Source of the DNA: Edaphobacter bradus
Lineage (GTDB): Bacteria; Acidobacteriota; Terriglobia; Terriglobales; Acidobacteriaceae
DNA: 64,000 nt
Assembly (NCBI RefSeq): GCF_025685645.1
Contig: NZ_JAGSYF010000002.1
Location: forward strand, 558,001-622,000
Direction of reading: 5' to 3'
Numbering within the stretch: the first letter of the stretch is position 1; every line of letters starts with the position of its first letter. Position numbers and translations under genes: made by a program. Below the pieces are notes generated by a model, which was not told the origin of the DNA, ran no database searches, and saw only the letters and a list, made by a program, of their open reading frames with translations. This document shows positions 7,986-18,051 of this stretch, piece by piece.

Positions 7986-9539
7986 CTAAAACTGATATCC
8001 CAAGGAAAATGTGTAGACATCGGCCGTGTTTCTGCTCCCGGTGATCGGCCAGGTCCATATCCTCCGATACTCCGGCGAAAGAATCAGATAAGTCTTCGGC
8101 CTGTAGATCAAGTTACCAACGACCATTCGATTCCGTGCCCGCAGCTGCGTCGCGCTCGCCGTCGCAGGCAGCACGAGAGAGTGAAAGTCACCCGCGAAGC
8201 CATTGTCCACGCCTGCGGAGGCATTCACCTCAAACAACTGCCCGATGCGGGATTTGAGCTGCGTCCACCCTCCGATGTCATTGAGGCCGCGGATGACCGC
8301 AAGACCCGATGCCGGATCGGTTCCGTATAAAACGTCTTTATAGACGCCTCCGCCAAGGCCACCGAGCGAGCGGCCACGATAGCCCTCGCCGCTCAGTTCG
8401 AACCGGTGCGGCAGTGGAATACGCCAATCCGCCGTAAAGGCCCATGCGTCGTTGTGAGGGTCACCGGAGTAGTCGCTGCTCGTTGTGATTGCGTACCTCT
8501 GCCGGCTGTAGTATCCCCCAAGCCCGACCTGCAGCCCGTCGGCCTTTGAACCATACGAGACTCGCCCTTCGTAGGCTGGCTGCCGCGCACGCTCACCCGG
8601 ACTGGGGCCGCGAAAGACATCCGTTTGGCTGTACCCGGCAGCAGGCGGGTCCCACAATCCAAGCTCCAGTTGCAATTGCCTGTCCTCCGACTCCCACAAC
8701 TGATGCGCGAAGCGCAACTGCGGGGCCCACGTCCATAGATTTCCTGCCCAGGCCAGTCCCGGCTCGGCAACCGTCGCGTACGACGTCGGCGAAAGCGGCG
8801 AGATCAGCGGCCCTTCCATGCCCGCCCGCAGCCAATCCCTCTTCCAGTCAAGATGAATGCTTGCCGTGCGGATGCGAACGATGCCCCCCGCAGTGCCATA
8901 GTTGCTGTAGGGAATCCCTCCGAAGAAGTCCAGGTTCAGCTCTGCTGACGTTTTCGCGCCCGCTATGCGCGGGCCGAAGGCTTCAATCCCAAGGATCGTC
9001 TGACGCAGACTTGCTCCTGCGCTTCCGCTTGAGTCAGCCGCCGGCCGAACGGCGATTGAGGGGAGATCGATGTTGTCGACTGTCCCTCGATTGACGAAGG
9101 AGTTGAACAGAACAAGGCCGCTCACTCGCACCGAATACTTCGACGCACTCTCCAGCTTCACCTGGTCATGAAGCTTTACCTGCTCCTCAAGCGTCTCGAC
9201 ACGCTCCTCAAGGTCATTTTTCTCGGTCTGCGGGTTCGCTGAGTCAGGGCTGCTGCTGCCACCTGACGCTTGCGCTCCGAGCTGTTGCCTCACCTGGGTG
9301 AGCTCTTCCTGCAGCTCCAGAATCTGCTTCTGGGACTGCTCCAGCTGCTGGCGCGTCGCTGCAAGAGTGGAAGAGATCGTCTCCAGCTTGTGGACCAGCT
9401 GCGCCGCGCTGCTCTCAGCGACCGAGGACGATTCACCAGCAGCCTGAGGGTCTCCCTGTCCTTGCAGCATTGTGGACATTGAACACACCAGAAGCCAAAC
9501 GAAGAGTCTGCAGGTAAGGTCTCTCATCTTGTCCCTCAT
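7986..9539 (-). CDS. Coiled-coil outer-membrane porin-like protein
   Basis: A 517-residue protein with a signal peptide (cut near LQGQG), a long coiled coil at about residues 45-130 rich in Gln, Leu and Glu (QLEQSQKQILELQEELTQVRQQL), and then a large beta-barrel region ending in the aromatic strand YTFSLGYQF. The coiled coil may trimerise the protein or contact peptidoglycan. The start ATG 9539 overlaps the stop of the upstream kinase gene (ATGA), implying translational coupling. An alternative start at 9527 would shorten it by four residues. It is probably an outer-membrane channel controlled by the upstream two-component pair. Confidence 0.8.
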   Translation of the reverse strand: MRDKMRDLTCRLFVWLLVCSMSTMLQGQGDPQAAGESSSVAESSAAQLVHKLETISSTLAATRQQLEQSQKQILELQEELTQVRQQLGAQASGGSSSPDSANPQTEKNDLEERVETLEEQVKLHDQVKLESASKYSVRVSGLVLFNSFVNRGTVDNIDLPSIAVRPAADSSGSAGASLRQTILGIEAFGPRIAGAKTSAELNLDFFGGIPYSNYGTAGGIVRIRTASIHLDWKRDWLRAGMEGPLISPLSPTSYATVAEPGLAWAGNLWTWAPQLRFAHQLWESEDRQLQLELGLWDPPAAGYSQTDVFRGPSPGERARQPAYEGRVSYGSKADGLQVGLGGYYSRQRYAITTSSDYSGDPHNDAWAFTADWRIPLPHRFELSGEGYRGRSLGGLGGGVYKDVLYGTDPASGLAVIRGLNDIGGWTQLKSRIGQLFEVNASAGVDNGFAGDFHSLVLPATASATQLRARNRMVVGNLIYRPKTYLILSPEYRRIWTWPITGSRNTADVYTFSLGYQF

Positions 9540-11347
9540 CGATAGGTATGCGCCTGTATTCGTTCGGTCTTTTTCTCCGGACCGTTCTCAGGCTTCCGTA
9601 AAGCACTCTTCGGCAGCACGATGGTGAAGACCGCTCCGGGGCCGCTCGCCTCACTCAGCTCAATGCTGCCGCCGTGCTCCTGTGCAATCTGCTGCGCAAG
9701 AGTAAGTCCCAGGCCAACTCCACTCTCCCGCCCCTGACTGACGAATGGCAGAAAGATGCTTTGCCGAATGGCTTCGGGAACGCCGGGGCCATTATCTGCT
9801 ATCTGAATACGAATGCTCATCTCACCGACAAGTAGACTAAGAGTGACCGTGGGAGGTCCGCTGCCTCGTCTTGCCGCCTGGCACCCGTTCAACAGGATGT
9901 TGTAGACGGCTCTGCCGAGCTTCTTCGCGTCGATCCATGCCATCAGGGGAGCGAGCCCGTTCAGCACGATCTTTACGTCACGAGACGCCGGGTGGGAGCG
10001 AACCATGCTGGCCGCGCTCTCAACAACGGCGTCCAGCGATTGATATTCAGGATAGAGAGCGCGGCCCGTCTGCGTGAACAGGAGAAGCGAGTCGAGCAGG
10101 TCCGTCATGCCCTGCACCGCCATGCGTACCTCTTCCATCAGGTCGTCGCGCTCGGACTGAGGAATCTTCCCATCACTCAAAAACTCCGCGTTGGCGTACG
10201 CGGCAGAGAGATAGTGCCTGAGATCGTGCGAGATTGAGCTCGCCATTCTTCCAATGGTTGCGAGCCGCTCAGAATCGATCAGCTCAGCCTGCGTGTGACG
10301 GAGTTCGACCCGCATCCGCTCGAAGGCCCGGCTCAGCTCCCGTATCTCCTCAACGCCGCCTTCGCTCAGTTGATAGTCGAAGTTTCCTTTCGCCAGGGCT
10401 CGCGTACCTCCGAGCAACACTGCCAGCGGATGCGTCAGCGTGCGGGAGATCGAGATGAAGATACCAATTCCCACCAGGAGCGTGAGCAGCGCGAGAGTCA
10501 GCACCCACCGGTTGACCTCATGCACCAACTGGCTCGCCTGCTGGAAGGACTTCAGCACGACCAGTCTGGGCACGGCGACCGCGCCGTGTTCCGGCTGGCC
10601 GGCCGCGACGCTTGCCGATGCGACCAGATAATCCTCGCCACCCAGCCGGATCCTCCGGTCGGTATTCGTAAGCCCGGAGAGTGCTCCGGCCTGCGTGGCT
10701 AGCTGCTGTTGCAGCTCGGGCTTCAACGTACTGACAACCACTCTCCCATCGACGACAAACGCAACATCGGCGGCGGCGGCTTCGCTCACCTCGCGCGCTA
10801 CCTGCGTATCGATCGCATAGCCGACCGCAACCGAGCCTAGTTGCGTGCCGCTCGCGCTGCTCCCAAACCACAAGGGCTCCAGCGCGACCTCATAAAGACG
10901 ATCGCCGAGTGTCAGCAGCGCAGGCTCCGGCGCGCGCGCGGACCGTTCCAGTTGCCGCTCTACCAGCGTCCGATCGAGAGCTGGCCCGCGAGTGTAGAGA
11001 GCGATCAGCTTTCCGCCTGGATCCAGCAAGGCGAAGAGGTCACTTCCGCTGAGCTGCCAGAACTCGGTGCCGCCGTCTTCGATGGTGCGTACGTCGCCCG
11101 CAGTCATCAGGGCCTTCAGCGGAGGCAGATCGGCCAGCAGGGCAGACTCGCGCGACAGTACCTCTCTGCGCTGGTGTTGCAGATTCTGATAAGTCCTCAC
11201 CGAGTGCTGCAGATCGGAGGCCAGGCTCGCAGTAATCTGCCTCTCGACGATCACGCGAATCACCAGCAGACTGACGAGACTGCAGCCAACCGAAAGAAGG
11301 ATCAGCGGAACGAGCAGCGTCGTTCTCATTCGCAGCCTGTCCATCAA
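9536..11347 (-). CDS. Sensor histidine kinase
   Basis: A 603-residue membrane kinase. Transmembrane helices at about 10-32 and 281-301 flank a roughly 250-residue extracytoplasmic sensor region, probably Cache-like. A HAMP domain (300-352) follows, then the dimerisation domain with phospho-acceptor His374 (SSISHDLRHYL), and a catalytic ATPase domain with N (NILLNGC), G1 (DNGPGVP) and G2 (GVGLGL) boxes. It is co-directional with the response-regulator gene 36 bp upstream and coupled to the porin gene downstream. The signal is unknown; gene context suggests copper, redox or envelope state. Confidence 0.92.
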   Translation of the reverse strand: MMDRLRMRTTLLVPLILLSVGCSLVSLLVIRVIVERQITASLASDLQHSVRTYQNLQHQRREVLSRESALLADLPPLKALMTAGDVRTIEDGGTEFWQLSGSDLFALLDPGGKLIALYTRGPALDRTLVERQLERSARAPEPALLTLGDRLYEVALEPLWFGSSASGTQLGSVAVGYAIDTQVAREVSEAAAADVAFVVDGRVVVSTLKPELQQQLATQAGALSGLTNTDRRIRLGGEDYLVASASVAAGQPEHGAVAVPRLVVLKSFQQASQLVHEVNRWVLTLALLTLLVGIGIFISISRTLTHPLAVLLGGTRALAKGNFDYQLSEGGVEEIRELSRAFERMRVELRHTQAELIDSERLATIGRMASSISHDLRHYLSAAYANAEFLSDGKIPQSERDDLMEEVRMAVQGMTDLLDSLLLFTQTGRALYPEYQSLDAVVESAASMVRSHPASRDVKIVLNGLAPLMAWIDAKKLGRAVYNILLNGCQAARRGSGPPTVTLSLLVGEMSIRIQIADNGPGVPEAIRQSIFLPFVSQGRESGVGLGLTLAQQIAQEHGGSIELSEASGPGAVFTIVLPKSALRKPENGPEKKTERIQAHTYR

Positions 11348-11383
11348 CCTTGTCCTCTCCCGCTTCGGGTTTCGCCTGCTGTA

Positions 11384-12073
11384 CTAGTCGCCGCGCACAA
11401 ACTTGTAGCCGATGCCGTGCAGCGTACGGAAATAGATGGGCTTGGCAGGATCAGGCTCCAGCTTCTGGCGCAGCTTCATGACGTGGTTATCGACCGTCCT
11501 CGTCGTTGGGTACGAAGTATAGTGCCAGACGTCGTTCAGTAGCTCCTCGCGGGTGATGACGCGCTCAGGATTCTCCACGAAGTATTGGAGCAGCTTGATC
11601 TCATGGGCGGTCAGTGAAACCGACTCGCCGTCCTTGAACACTTCCATGCCCGAAAAATCAGCAGCGATGTTGCCAAACGTGACGCGGTCATTGACCGCCG
11701 GCCGCTGGGCTCTCCTGATGGCGGCCTGGACCCGGGCCATCAGCTCTCGCGGGCTGAATGGCTTGGTCACGTAGTCGTCCGCGCCCATCTCAAGCAGGAG
11801 TACCTTGTCCGCGACCTCCGAGACCGCGCTCAGCACCACAACCGGCATAGTCGGAGACCACTTCTTGATGCCCTTGCAGACCTCCAGCCCGGACATCGTC
11901 GGCAGCATCAGATCGAGCACGACGCCAGCAGGCTTCAAGCTCTTGCAGCTCGCCAGTCCCTGCTCGCCATCTCCGGCGAGATGGACCTCATAGCCCTCGG
12001 TCGTGAATTGACGATGCAGGGCCTTCTGAATCCTCGGGTCGTCCTCAATGACGAGAATTGTGTTCGCAGCCAT
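11384..12073 (-). CDS. OmpR-family response regulator
   Basis: A 229-residue regulator. The receiver domain has acidic Asp11/Asp12, phospho-acceptor Asp54 (VVLDLMLP) and Lys104 (VTKPF). The C-terminal winged helix (about 130-227) includes the recognition-helix region TRTVDNHVMKLRQKLE and the end motif RTLHGIGYKF. It heads the operon with the histidine kinase, the porin and the cupredoxin. Three 11-bp-spaced boxes lie about 125 bp upstream, consistent with autoregulation; the same boxes in front of the left receptor/porin pair suggest a wider regulon. Confidence 0.93.
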   Translation of the reverse strand: MAANTILVIEDDPRIQKALHRQFTTEGYEVHLAGDGEQGLASCKSLKPAGVVLDLMLPTMSGLEVCKGIKKWSPTMPVVVLSAVSEVADKVLLLEMGADDYVTKPFSPRELMARVQAAIRRAQRPAVNDRVTFGNIAADFSGMEVFKDGESVSLTAHEIKLLQYFVENPERVITREELLNDVWHYTSYPTTRTVDNHVMKLRQKLEPDPAKPIYFRTLHGIGYKFVRGD

Positions 12074-12196
12074 GATTGCCTTCCATCCCAGGATGCCTTT
12101 ACTTCATCCTGACAACTCTTCCGACACTTAACTCTATCTATCTGCGGGCTTCAGGGTACAGCTAGAGACCGCCAAAGACCACCGCATGACATCAAA

Positions 12197-12225
12197 TAAC
12201 AAAGCCGTGACAATTTGAAGACAAT
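12197..12225. promoter_or_regulatory. Three tandem TGACAA-like boxes, 11-bp period (candidate operator)
   Basis: TAACAAA at 12197, TGACAAT at 12208 and AGACAAT at 12219 repeat at exactly 11 bp, with the same orientation and nearly the same distance to a minus-strand start as the boxes at 1288-1316. They lie in the 311-bp region between the response regulator (start 12073) and the APC permease (start 12385). The rest of that region shows nothing else recognisable. Confidence 0.55.
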
Positions 12226-12384
12226 TTACTTGGTCGCTGGGACCCCTCTCCCATGAGTTGACGCATCTTCTCCTTTGCCCCACACTCAAGCTAAGCATTC
12301 ACTCACATCTCAACCGCTCATGCCATAGCTCCCTATCGAGCTTTTGCCGAAGGAGCGGCATGAGCTCTATCGGGTAAGGTCTGC

Positions 12385-13806
12385 ATGGACGTTTCAGCGA
12401 CTGAGATACGCGAGAAGGTCTCTCCTTTTCTTGACGGCGAGAGCGCGCCCAGCTATGGGCTGCGGCAGCAGGTCCTCTCGCCACTGGAGGTTCTGGCCCA
12501 GTCGATCTCCACCATGGCTCCAAGTACGACTCCCACGCTGACGATTCCGCTCGTCTTTGCGCTGGCCGGCAACGGAACGTGGCTCGCGTATCTGATCGCC
12601 ATGGCCGGGATGCTGCTGATGTCGCTCTGTATCTCCATCTTCGCGCGCGACTCCGCCTCGCCCGGCTCGCTCTATACCTACACCCGCGACACCCTGCCTC
12701 CTATCTTTGCGGCGATCGCTGCGTGGGCACTTTTCTTCGCCTACATCATGACGGCTTCGTCCGTGATTGGAGGCTTCCTCAACTCCTCCTATCTCTTCCT
12801 CGGACGGCTTGGGCCGCATGTTCCGGGCGCGCTTCTCGCCGTCGTGGCAGCAGGTGGCGCCTTCGCCATCGCTTATCGCGACGTCAAGGTCTCGGCGCAG
12901 ATCATGCTGTGGATCGAGGCGACCTCGGTCTGCCTCATCGCGCTCGTGGTGGCGCTCGTGCTGTGGAAGCACGGGCTGCATCTGGACCGCGCGCAGCTTC
13001 AGTTGCAGGGCACGACAGCCTCCGGGATCCGCCTCGGCGTCATGCTGGCCATCTTCAGCTTTGTCGGCTTCGAGAGTGCGACGACTCTCGGCTCCGAGGC
13101 CCGCGAGCCGCTGCGTAATATTCCCCGCGCCGTCATCCGCAGCGCAGCTCTGGCTGGAGTCTTTTTCATCGTCTGCACCTACGGCGAAACGCTCGGCTTC
13201 CACAGCTCTCCCACCGGCCTCGGCGAGAGCAACGCTCCGATGCGATTTCTCTCGGCACAGGGAGGATTGCCCATCGCCGGGCCCATCATCGACGCAGGCG
13301 TCCTGGTCAGCATGTTCGCCGCGACGCTTGCCTGCATCATCGCCGCGGCCCGCGTGCTGATGCTGATGGCGCATCACGGCCTTGCCCACGCGAGCCTTAG
13401 CCGAACCCATTCGCGCAACGAGACTCCGGCAGCCGCCAGCCTGCTGGCAGCCGTGCTTGCCCTGCTGCCGGTCGCCTGGCTCGCGGGCCGAGGCGTCAGC
13501 GGCGCGGACATCTACGGCTGGATGGGCGCGCTCGCCGTCTTCGGCTTCCTGACGGCGTACGCCCTGGTTGCCGTAGCCGTGCCGATCCACCTGCGCCGCC
13601 ATGGACGGCCCCGCTGGTGGGGCGTCGCCCTCTCCGTCGTCGCCACAGTGGCCATGCTGGCTGCGATTCTGGGGACGATCTATCCGATTCCGCCGGCTCC
13701 ATACCGCTATCTGCCCTTGATCTACGCTGTTTATCTCCTGCTTGGAGTCGCCTGGTATACCGTTCTGAAACGTCGCAGGCCCGTTCCTTCTCCATCTCTT
13801 CGATGA
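12385..13806 (+). CDS. APC-family amino acid permease
   Basis: A 473-residue integral membrane protein with about 12 hydrophobic helices. The first helix carries the APC-type motif (LSPLEVLAQSISTMAPSTTP), and the helix 6 region reads FSFVGFESATTLGSEAREPLRNIPRAVIRS, a hallmark of the amino acid-polyamine-organocation superfamily. It probably imports an amino acid or similar amine across the inner membrane. It is monocistronic, divergent from the response-regulator operon, and might share its operator region. Confidence 0.88.
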   Translation: MDVSATEIREKVSPFLDGESAPSYGLRQQVLSPLEVLAQSISTMAPSTTPTLTIPLVFALAGNGTWLAYLIAMAGMLLMSLCISIFARDSASPGSLYTYTRDTLPPIFAAIAAWALFFAYIMTASSVIGGFLNSSYLFLGRLGPHVPGALLAVVAAGGAFAIAYRDVKVSAQIMLWIEATSVCLIALVVALVLWKHGLHLDRAQLQLQGTTASGIRLGVMLAIFSFVGFESATTLGSEAREPLRNIPRAVIRSAALAGVFFIVCTYGETLGFHSSPTGLGESNAPMRFLSAQGGLPIAGPIIDAGVLVSMFAATLACIIAAARVLMLMAHHGLAHASLSRTHSRNETPAAASLLAAVLALLPVAWLAGRGVSGADIYGWMGALAVFGFLTAYALVAVAVPIHLRRHGRPRWWGVALSVVATVAMLAAILGTIYPIPPAPYRYLPLIYAVYLLLGVAWYTVLKRRRPVPSPSLR

Positions 13807-13864
13807 CGGGATGAATTTCCTTGCGTGGCCATGCTTACTTTGCTAACTTCGTCTAAACACTCAT

Positions 13865-13882
13865 TTAACCGTTAGTTAACCG
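13865..13882. promoter_or_regulatory. TTAACCG direct repeat, 11-bp period
   Basis: TTAACCG occurs at 13865 and again at 13876, exactly 11 bp apart and about 115 bp upstream of the Oar-like receptor start at 13994. Such a period places both copies on the same DNA face. It could be an operator or part of the promoter; no regulator is assigned. Confidence 0.35.
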
Positions 13883-13993
13883 GATCCCCGGATAACAACT
13901 GTCAGTGTTTTCGGCTGCCACGACGCAGCAGAAGCTTCCAGCTCTTTCCGAGCAAATCACAAAACAACGTAATGCTTCTTCGGAGGTAGTGCC

Positions 13994-16900
13994 GTGCTGC
14001 ATCTTAAAGTACGCATCTCAGTCGTTCTCTCCCTTGCGCTTCTCGCCATAATGATGGTCTTCCCGGCGCGCTTCATCGCCCAGCAGACACTGGGCGGAAT
14101 TACCGGTGTCGTGACCGACGCCCAGGGCGGGGTTCTGCCGGGTGTGGTCGTCACGGTCGTGGGCGAGCAGACCGGGCTGACCCGAACCCAGACCTCCGGC
14201 AGCAACGGCTTCTACGACTTCGCCAACCTTCCCATCGGCACCTATACGCTCTCGTTCGTCAGGGATGGCTTCCAGACGCAGAGAATGTCGGCCATCCCGG
14301 TGCAGAGCGACCGCACCGGAACCATTAACGCGCAGTTGAACGTCGGCGCGGTCAACACCGTCATTAGTGTGGATGCCGTGCCCCTGTTGAACGCCGTCGA
14401 TACGACCAACGGCTACGTTATGGACAAGCAGCAACTCCAGTCGATCCCGCTGCCGACGGGGAGCCCTTTCCCCGCGGCGACTCTGTCGCCGGGGCTGAGC
14501 GCGGAACTGCCTGGGGGCACCGGCGCTCTCTCAGGCCTGGGCAATCCTCCCATCTGGGCCAACGGCCAGCGCGATACCAGCAACAGCTTCTCACTCAACG
14601 GCGTGGACACCAGCAACCTCTTTAACGGCAAGAGCACCAGCCAGGTCTCCTCGGCGCGCGTCATCAACAGCACCGGAGCCTCCACCAGCACCGGCGGCGG
14701 CGGCGTGATTCAGTCGGTTGCCTCGGTCTACCTCTCCATCGGCAACGCCATCCCGACTCCCGCCACCGACACCATCCAGGAGATCCGCGTCAACGCCTCC
14801 ATGTACGACGCGCAGCAAGGCTCCACCTCCGGCGCGCACATCGACATGAATACCTCTTCCGGGTCCAACTCCTACCACGGCACCCTTTATGGACAGCGCG
14901 CCACCAACTGGATCAATGCAGCGCCCTTCTTCTTTAAGAACGACCCGATCATTGCGAACAACCCCAGGCTGGTGAACCCGGCGCTGCACCGCTATCTCGC
15001 CGGAGGCACCTTCGGCGGCCCCATCATCAAGAACAAGCTCTTCGGCTTCGTGGCTTACCAGCATCTGCGGGTCGCAGACCAGGAGATCGGCGACGACTTT
15101 CTCACCGTGCCGGCTGGCCTCTCCGATACCAACCGCGACGCCGCAGGGTTCGCCGGTATCGTGAACAACAACTTCGGCTCCGGCCTCACCGCCGGGAACA
15201 TCGATCGCACCGCTCTCGCCCTGTTCAACGCACCCGCGCTTCCCGGCGAACCCGGCAAATGGCTTATCCCCAACGACAGCGGAGCCGGTCTCACTCCCGC
15301 GCATCCCTTCAACGCCTTTCTTCCCGGCACAGGCACCTTCAAGGCCGACATGGCGGTAGCCAACCTCGACTACAACGCCACCAACAAAGACACCGTCTCG
15401 CTGAAGTACTACTACCAGCACGATCCCACCACCGCGCCTTACGCCTACTCCAGCGTCCCGGGCTTTACCGAGCACCTCGACTCCGGCGCGCAGGTCTTCT
15501 CCATCATCAATACCTACCTCGTCAAATCCAATCTCAGCACGACGCAGACGCTGGGCTTTATCCGCGAGAAGACCTGGGTCGACAATGAGCAGCCCTTCCT
15601 CCCTAGCGCGATTCCCGGCGGCTCGCTCGGCACGGTCTCCATCAATACGTTCGGCTCACACTACTTCCCCGGAGTCTCGATTGTGAACGTGCTCGGAGCT
15701 GCTGCGTACAACGCAGGACTTCAGAGCACCGGGATTCTGAACATCGGCCCGAACGCAGAAGGGCAGGCTCCCAACACCGGCGCATTCCAGAACCGGTGGC
15801 AGCCTTCCGCCAACGCCATCTGGACCCTGGGCAAACACACCGTCAGCTTCGGCGCCAGCTACAGCTATACGCAGCTCAACACCATCGACCACCGCACCGG
15901 CACGGGCACCGTCGCCACCGACGATCTAAGCGCCTACGCTCAGGGCTATGTGACCCCCGGCAGCTCTTCAACTGCCTTCTATGTCAGCTCCTTCCTGCAA
16001 GGCAACGCCAGCCGCTACTATCGGGCCAACCAGTTGGGAAGCTACGTCCAGGACAAGTTCCAGATCACTCCCACGCTTTCGCTGACCGCCGGTCTGCGCT
16101 ACGACTGGGATGGTGGCCTCACCGAAAAATACGGCCGCATCTTCAACTTCGATCCCACTCTCTATAACTACAACGCAACGTCAGACACGATCGTCAACCC
16201 GGGCTTCATCATCGCCGGCAACAACACCAACGGAACGACCGGCGTCAGCTCGACCACATTGACCGGCCGTCAGTGGGGCTTCGGCCCCCGGCTGGGAATG
16301 GCGTGGCAGCCGCAGGAGTTCGGCGGCAAGGTCGTCGTCCGCGCGGGCCTCGGCATGTACTACGACCGCGGCGAGCTCTTCAGCTACCTCTCGCCCGGCT
16401 ATGCTATCGGCACCGTCACCGGCGGACCCTTCGGCGTCAATCAGCAGCTGCCCTTCGTGACCGCGCAGAGCTGCCCGACAGCGACCCTCTACAGCTACTA
16501 CATACCTACCTGCGGCGGACTGGCCCCGGGCGGCGATCCCTTCGCCCCGCCGACCGTTGCACCGACTGCCTCGACGGGCAACCTGGCCAATCCCTACACG
16601 AACGTTCTGAGCCCGGCTCCCACCAACCCCAAGTCGTCCGACCTGAGCAACTACCTGCCGAACATTGCAGGCATCAACAATGGCGGCCAGCCCATATCGC
16701 TTGGCGTCTATGACCGCACCAACAAGCTGCCCTACACCTACAACTACACGCTCGATATCCAATGGCAGCCCCGCAATGACCTGGCCATCGAGCTCGGCTA
16801 CGTCGGCAACCTCGGCCGCCACCAGGTCGTCCCGGTCCCATTCAACCAACCCGGCATCGCCTCACCCACTCACGCGATCCACGGTGAAACCTACTCCTAC

Positions 16901-17908
16901 GGCTACAACGTCCTCGGAGCCACGCTGCCCAACGGCAACCCCTATAGCGCCGACTACGAGGGCGGCAACGTCGACCACCGCGTTCCCTACATCGGCTACG
17001 CGGCGGAGTCCATCGACTACAGAGCCGCAGGCGTCGATGCCTACAATGCGCTCACGGCGCATATCGAAAAGCGCATGAGCCACGGCCTCCAGGTCGCCGC
17101 CTCCTACACCTACTCCCACGCGCTCGACGAACAGAGCGGCCTGGGCCTCTTCTACAACGGCAATAACCCGCTCAACCTTCGCGACGGCTACGCCTCGGCC
17201 GACTTCGACCGCACCCACGTCATCAACTTCAACTACGTCTACGTGCTGCCCAACTTCGTCCACGAACACAACCTCCCAAGCTACTTCGCGAATGGTTGGT
17301 CTATCGTGGGCCTTACCGTCCTGCAGAGCGGCCAGCCCTACAGCGTCATCGACTTCAGCGGCGCTATCGCCAGCATCTACTACGGCGTCAGCGACGGCAT
17401 CACCAACCCCGTCGTCCCGCTGGCCCCGGGCTGCAATGCGAAGAACGCGACGACCGGACACTCCGGAGCCTTCGGACCACCCGCCCTCAAGGCCTCCTGT
17501 TTTACCGTCCCGCTGATCGGCGCGGGCGGCCTGGGCGGCGCCGTTCCTACCTCCGACCCCTATGAGACCAACTTCACCACAGGCCAGCGCAACATCTTCC
17601 GCCAGGCCTTCCAGAAGCGCGCAGATGCCTCGCTCGTCAAGATGACCAGGTTGACCGAGCGGTACAGCCTCAAGTACACCTTCGACGTCTTCAACCTGAC
17701 CAACACCAGCAGCTTCGACGTGCCCGGCAATGAGGTCTCGCAAAACCAGAACTACAACGGCTTCCCGGCGGCAGGCACTCCGGTTCTGCCCACTGCCTGC
17801 GATGCTACCAACGCGGGCTTCTACAACTGCCCGTCCGGACTCGGCACTGTCACCCACACCATTGGCAGCCCGCGGCAGATTCAGATGTCCCTGCGGCTGC
17901 TCTTCTAA
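13994..17908 (+). CDS. Oar-like TonB-dependent receptor (complete)
   Basis: A 1304-residue outer-membrane transporter. The start GTG 13994 follows GGAGGT with 6-bp spacing. Order: signal peptide (cut near FIAQQ), a CarboxypepD_reg domain at about 33-115 (ITGVVTDAQGGVLPGVVVTV), a plug (VDTSNLFNG, DTIQEIRVNASMYDAQQG), and a long beta barrel ending in IQMSLRLLF, the usual C-terminal barrel signal. It is about full length for the family. No SusD-like gene is adjacent, as is usual for Acidobacteriota Oar proteins. Substrate unknown; plant polysaccharide or large organic ligands are common guesses but unsupported here. Confidence 0.95.
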   Translation: MLHLKVRISVVLSLALLAIMMVFPARFIAQQTLGGITGVVTDAQGGVLPGVVVTVVGEQTGLTRTQTSGSNGFYDFANLPIGTYTLSFVRDGFQTQRMSAIPVQSDRTGTINAQLNVGAVNTVISVDAVPLLNAVDTTNGYVMDKQQLQSIPLPTGSPFPAATLSPGLSAELPGGTGALSGLGNPPIWANGQRDTSNSFSLNGVDTSNLFNGKSTSQVSSARVINSTGASTSTGGGGVIQSVASVYLSIGNAIPTPATDTIQEIRVNASMYDAQQGSTSGAHIDMNTSSGSNSYHGTLYGQRATNWINAAPFFFKNDPIIANNPRLVNPALHRYLAGGTFGGPIIKNKLFGFVAYQHLRVADQEIGDDFLTVPAGLSDTNRDAAGFAGIVNNNFGSGLTAGNIDRTALALFNAPALPGEPGKWLIPNDSGAGLTPAHPFNAFLPGTGTFKADMAVANLDYNATNKDTVSLKYYYQHDPTTAPYAYSSVPGFTEHLDSGAQVFSIINTYLVKSNLSTTQTLGFIREKTWVDNEQPFLPSAIPGGSLGTVSINTFGSHYFPGVSIVNVLGAAAYNAGLQSTGILNIGPNAEGQAPNTGAFQNRWQPSANAIWTLGKHTVSFGASYSYTQLNTIDHRTGTGTVATDDLSAYAQGYVTPGSSSTAFYVSSFLQGNASRYYRANQLGSYVQDKFQITPTLSLTAGLRYDWDGGLTEKYGRIFNFDPTLYNYNATSDTIVNPGFIIAGNNTNGTTGVSSTTLTGRQWGFGPRLGMAWQPQEFGGKVVVRAGLGMYYDRGELFSYLSPGYAIGTVTGGPFGVNQQLPFVTAQSCPTATLYSYYIPTCGGLAPGGDPFAPPTVAPTASTGNLANPYTNVLSPAPTNPKSSDLSNYLPNIAGINNGGQPISLGVYDRTNKLPYTYNYTLDIQWQPRNDLAIELGYVGNLGRHQVVPVPFNQPGIASPTHAIHGETYSYGYNVLGATLPNGNPYSADYEGGNVDHRVPYIGYAAESIDYRAAGVDAYNALTAHIEKRMSHGLQVAASYTYSHALDEQSGLGLFYNGNNPLNLRDGYASADFDRTHVINFNYVYVLPNFVHEHNLPSYFANGWSIVGLTVLQSGQPYSVIDFSGAIASIYYGVSDGITNPVVPLAPGCNAKNATTGHSGAFGPPALKASCFTVPLIGAGGLGGAVPTSDPYETNFTTGQRNIFRQAFQKRADASLVKMTRLTERYSLKYTFDVFNLTNTSSFDVPGNEVSQNQNYNGFPAAGTPVLPTACDATNAGFYNCPSGLGTVTHTIGSPRQIQMSLRLLF

Positions 17909-18051
17909 CCCAACTTCAACCCCACCAAACGGCAAGCGACGGAGGAGCAACCCTCCCTCGCTGCGGCTCTACGCGCTTCACTTCGCTACCCACCCCAGCG
18001 GAGCTATCCGCTCCGCAACGCCTTCCCTTGATAGCCGCGATGCTTACCGAA

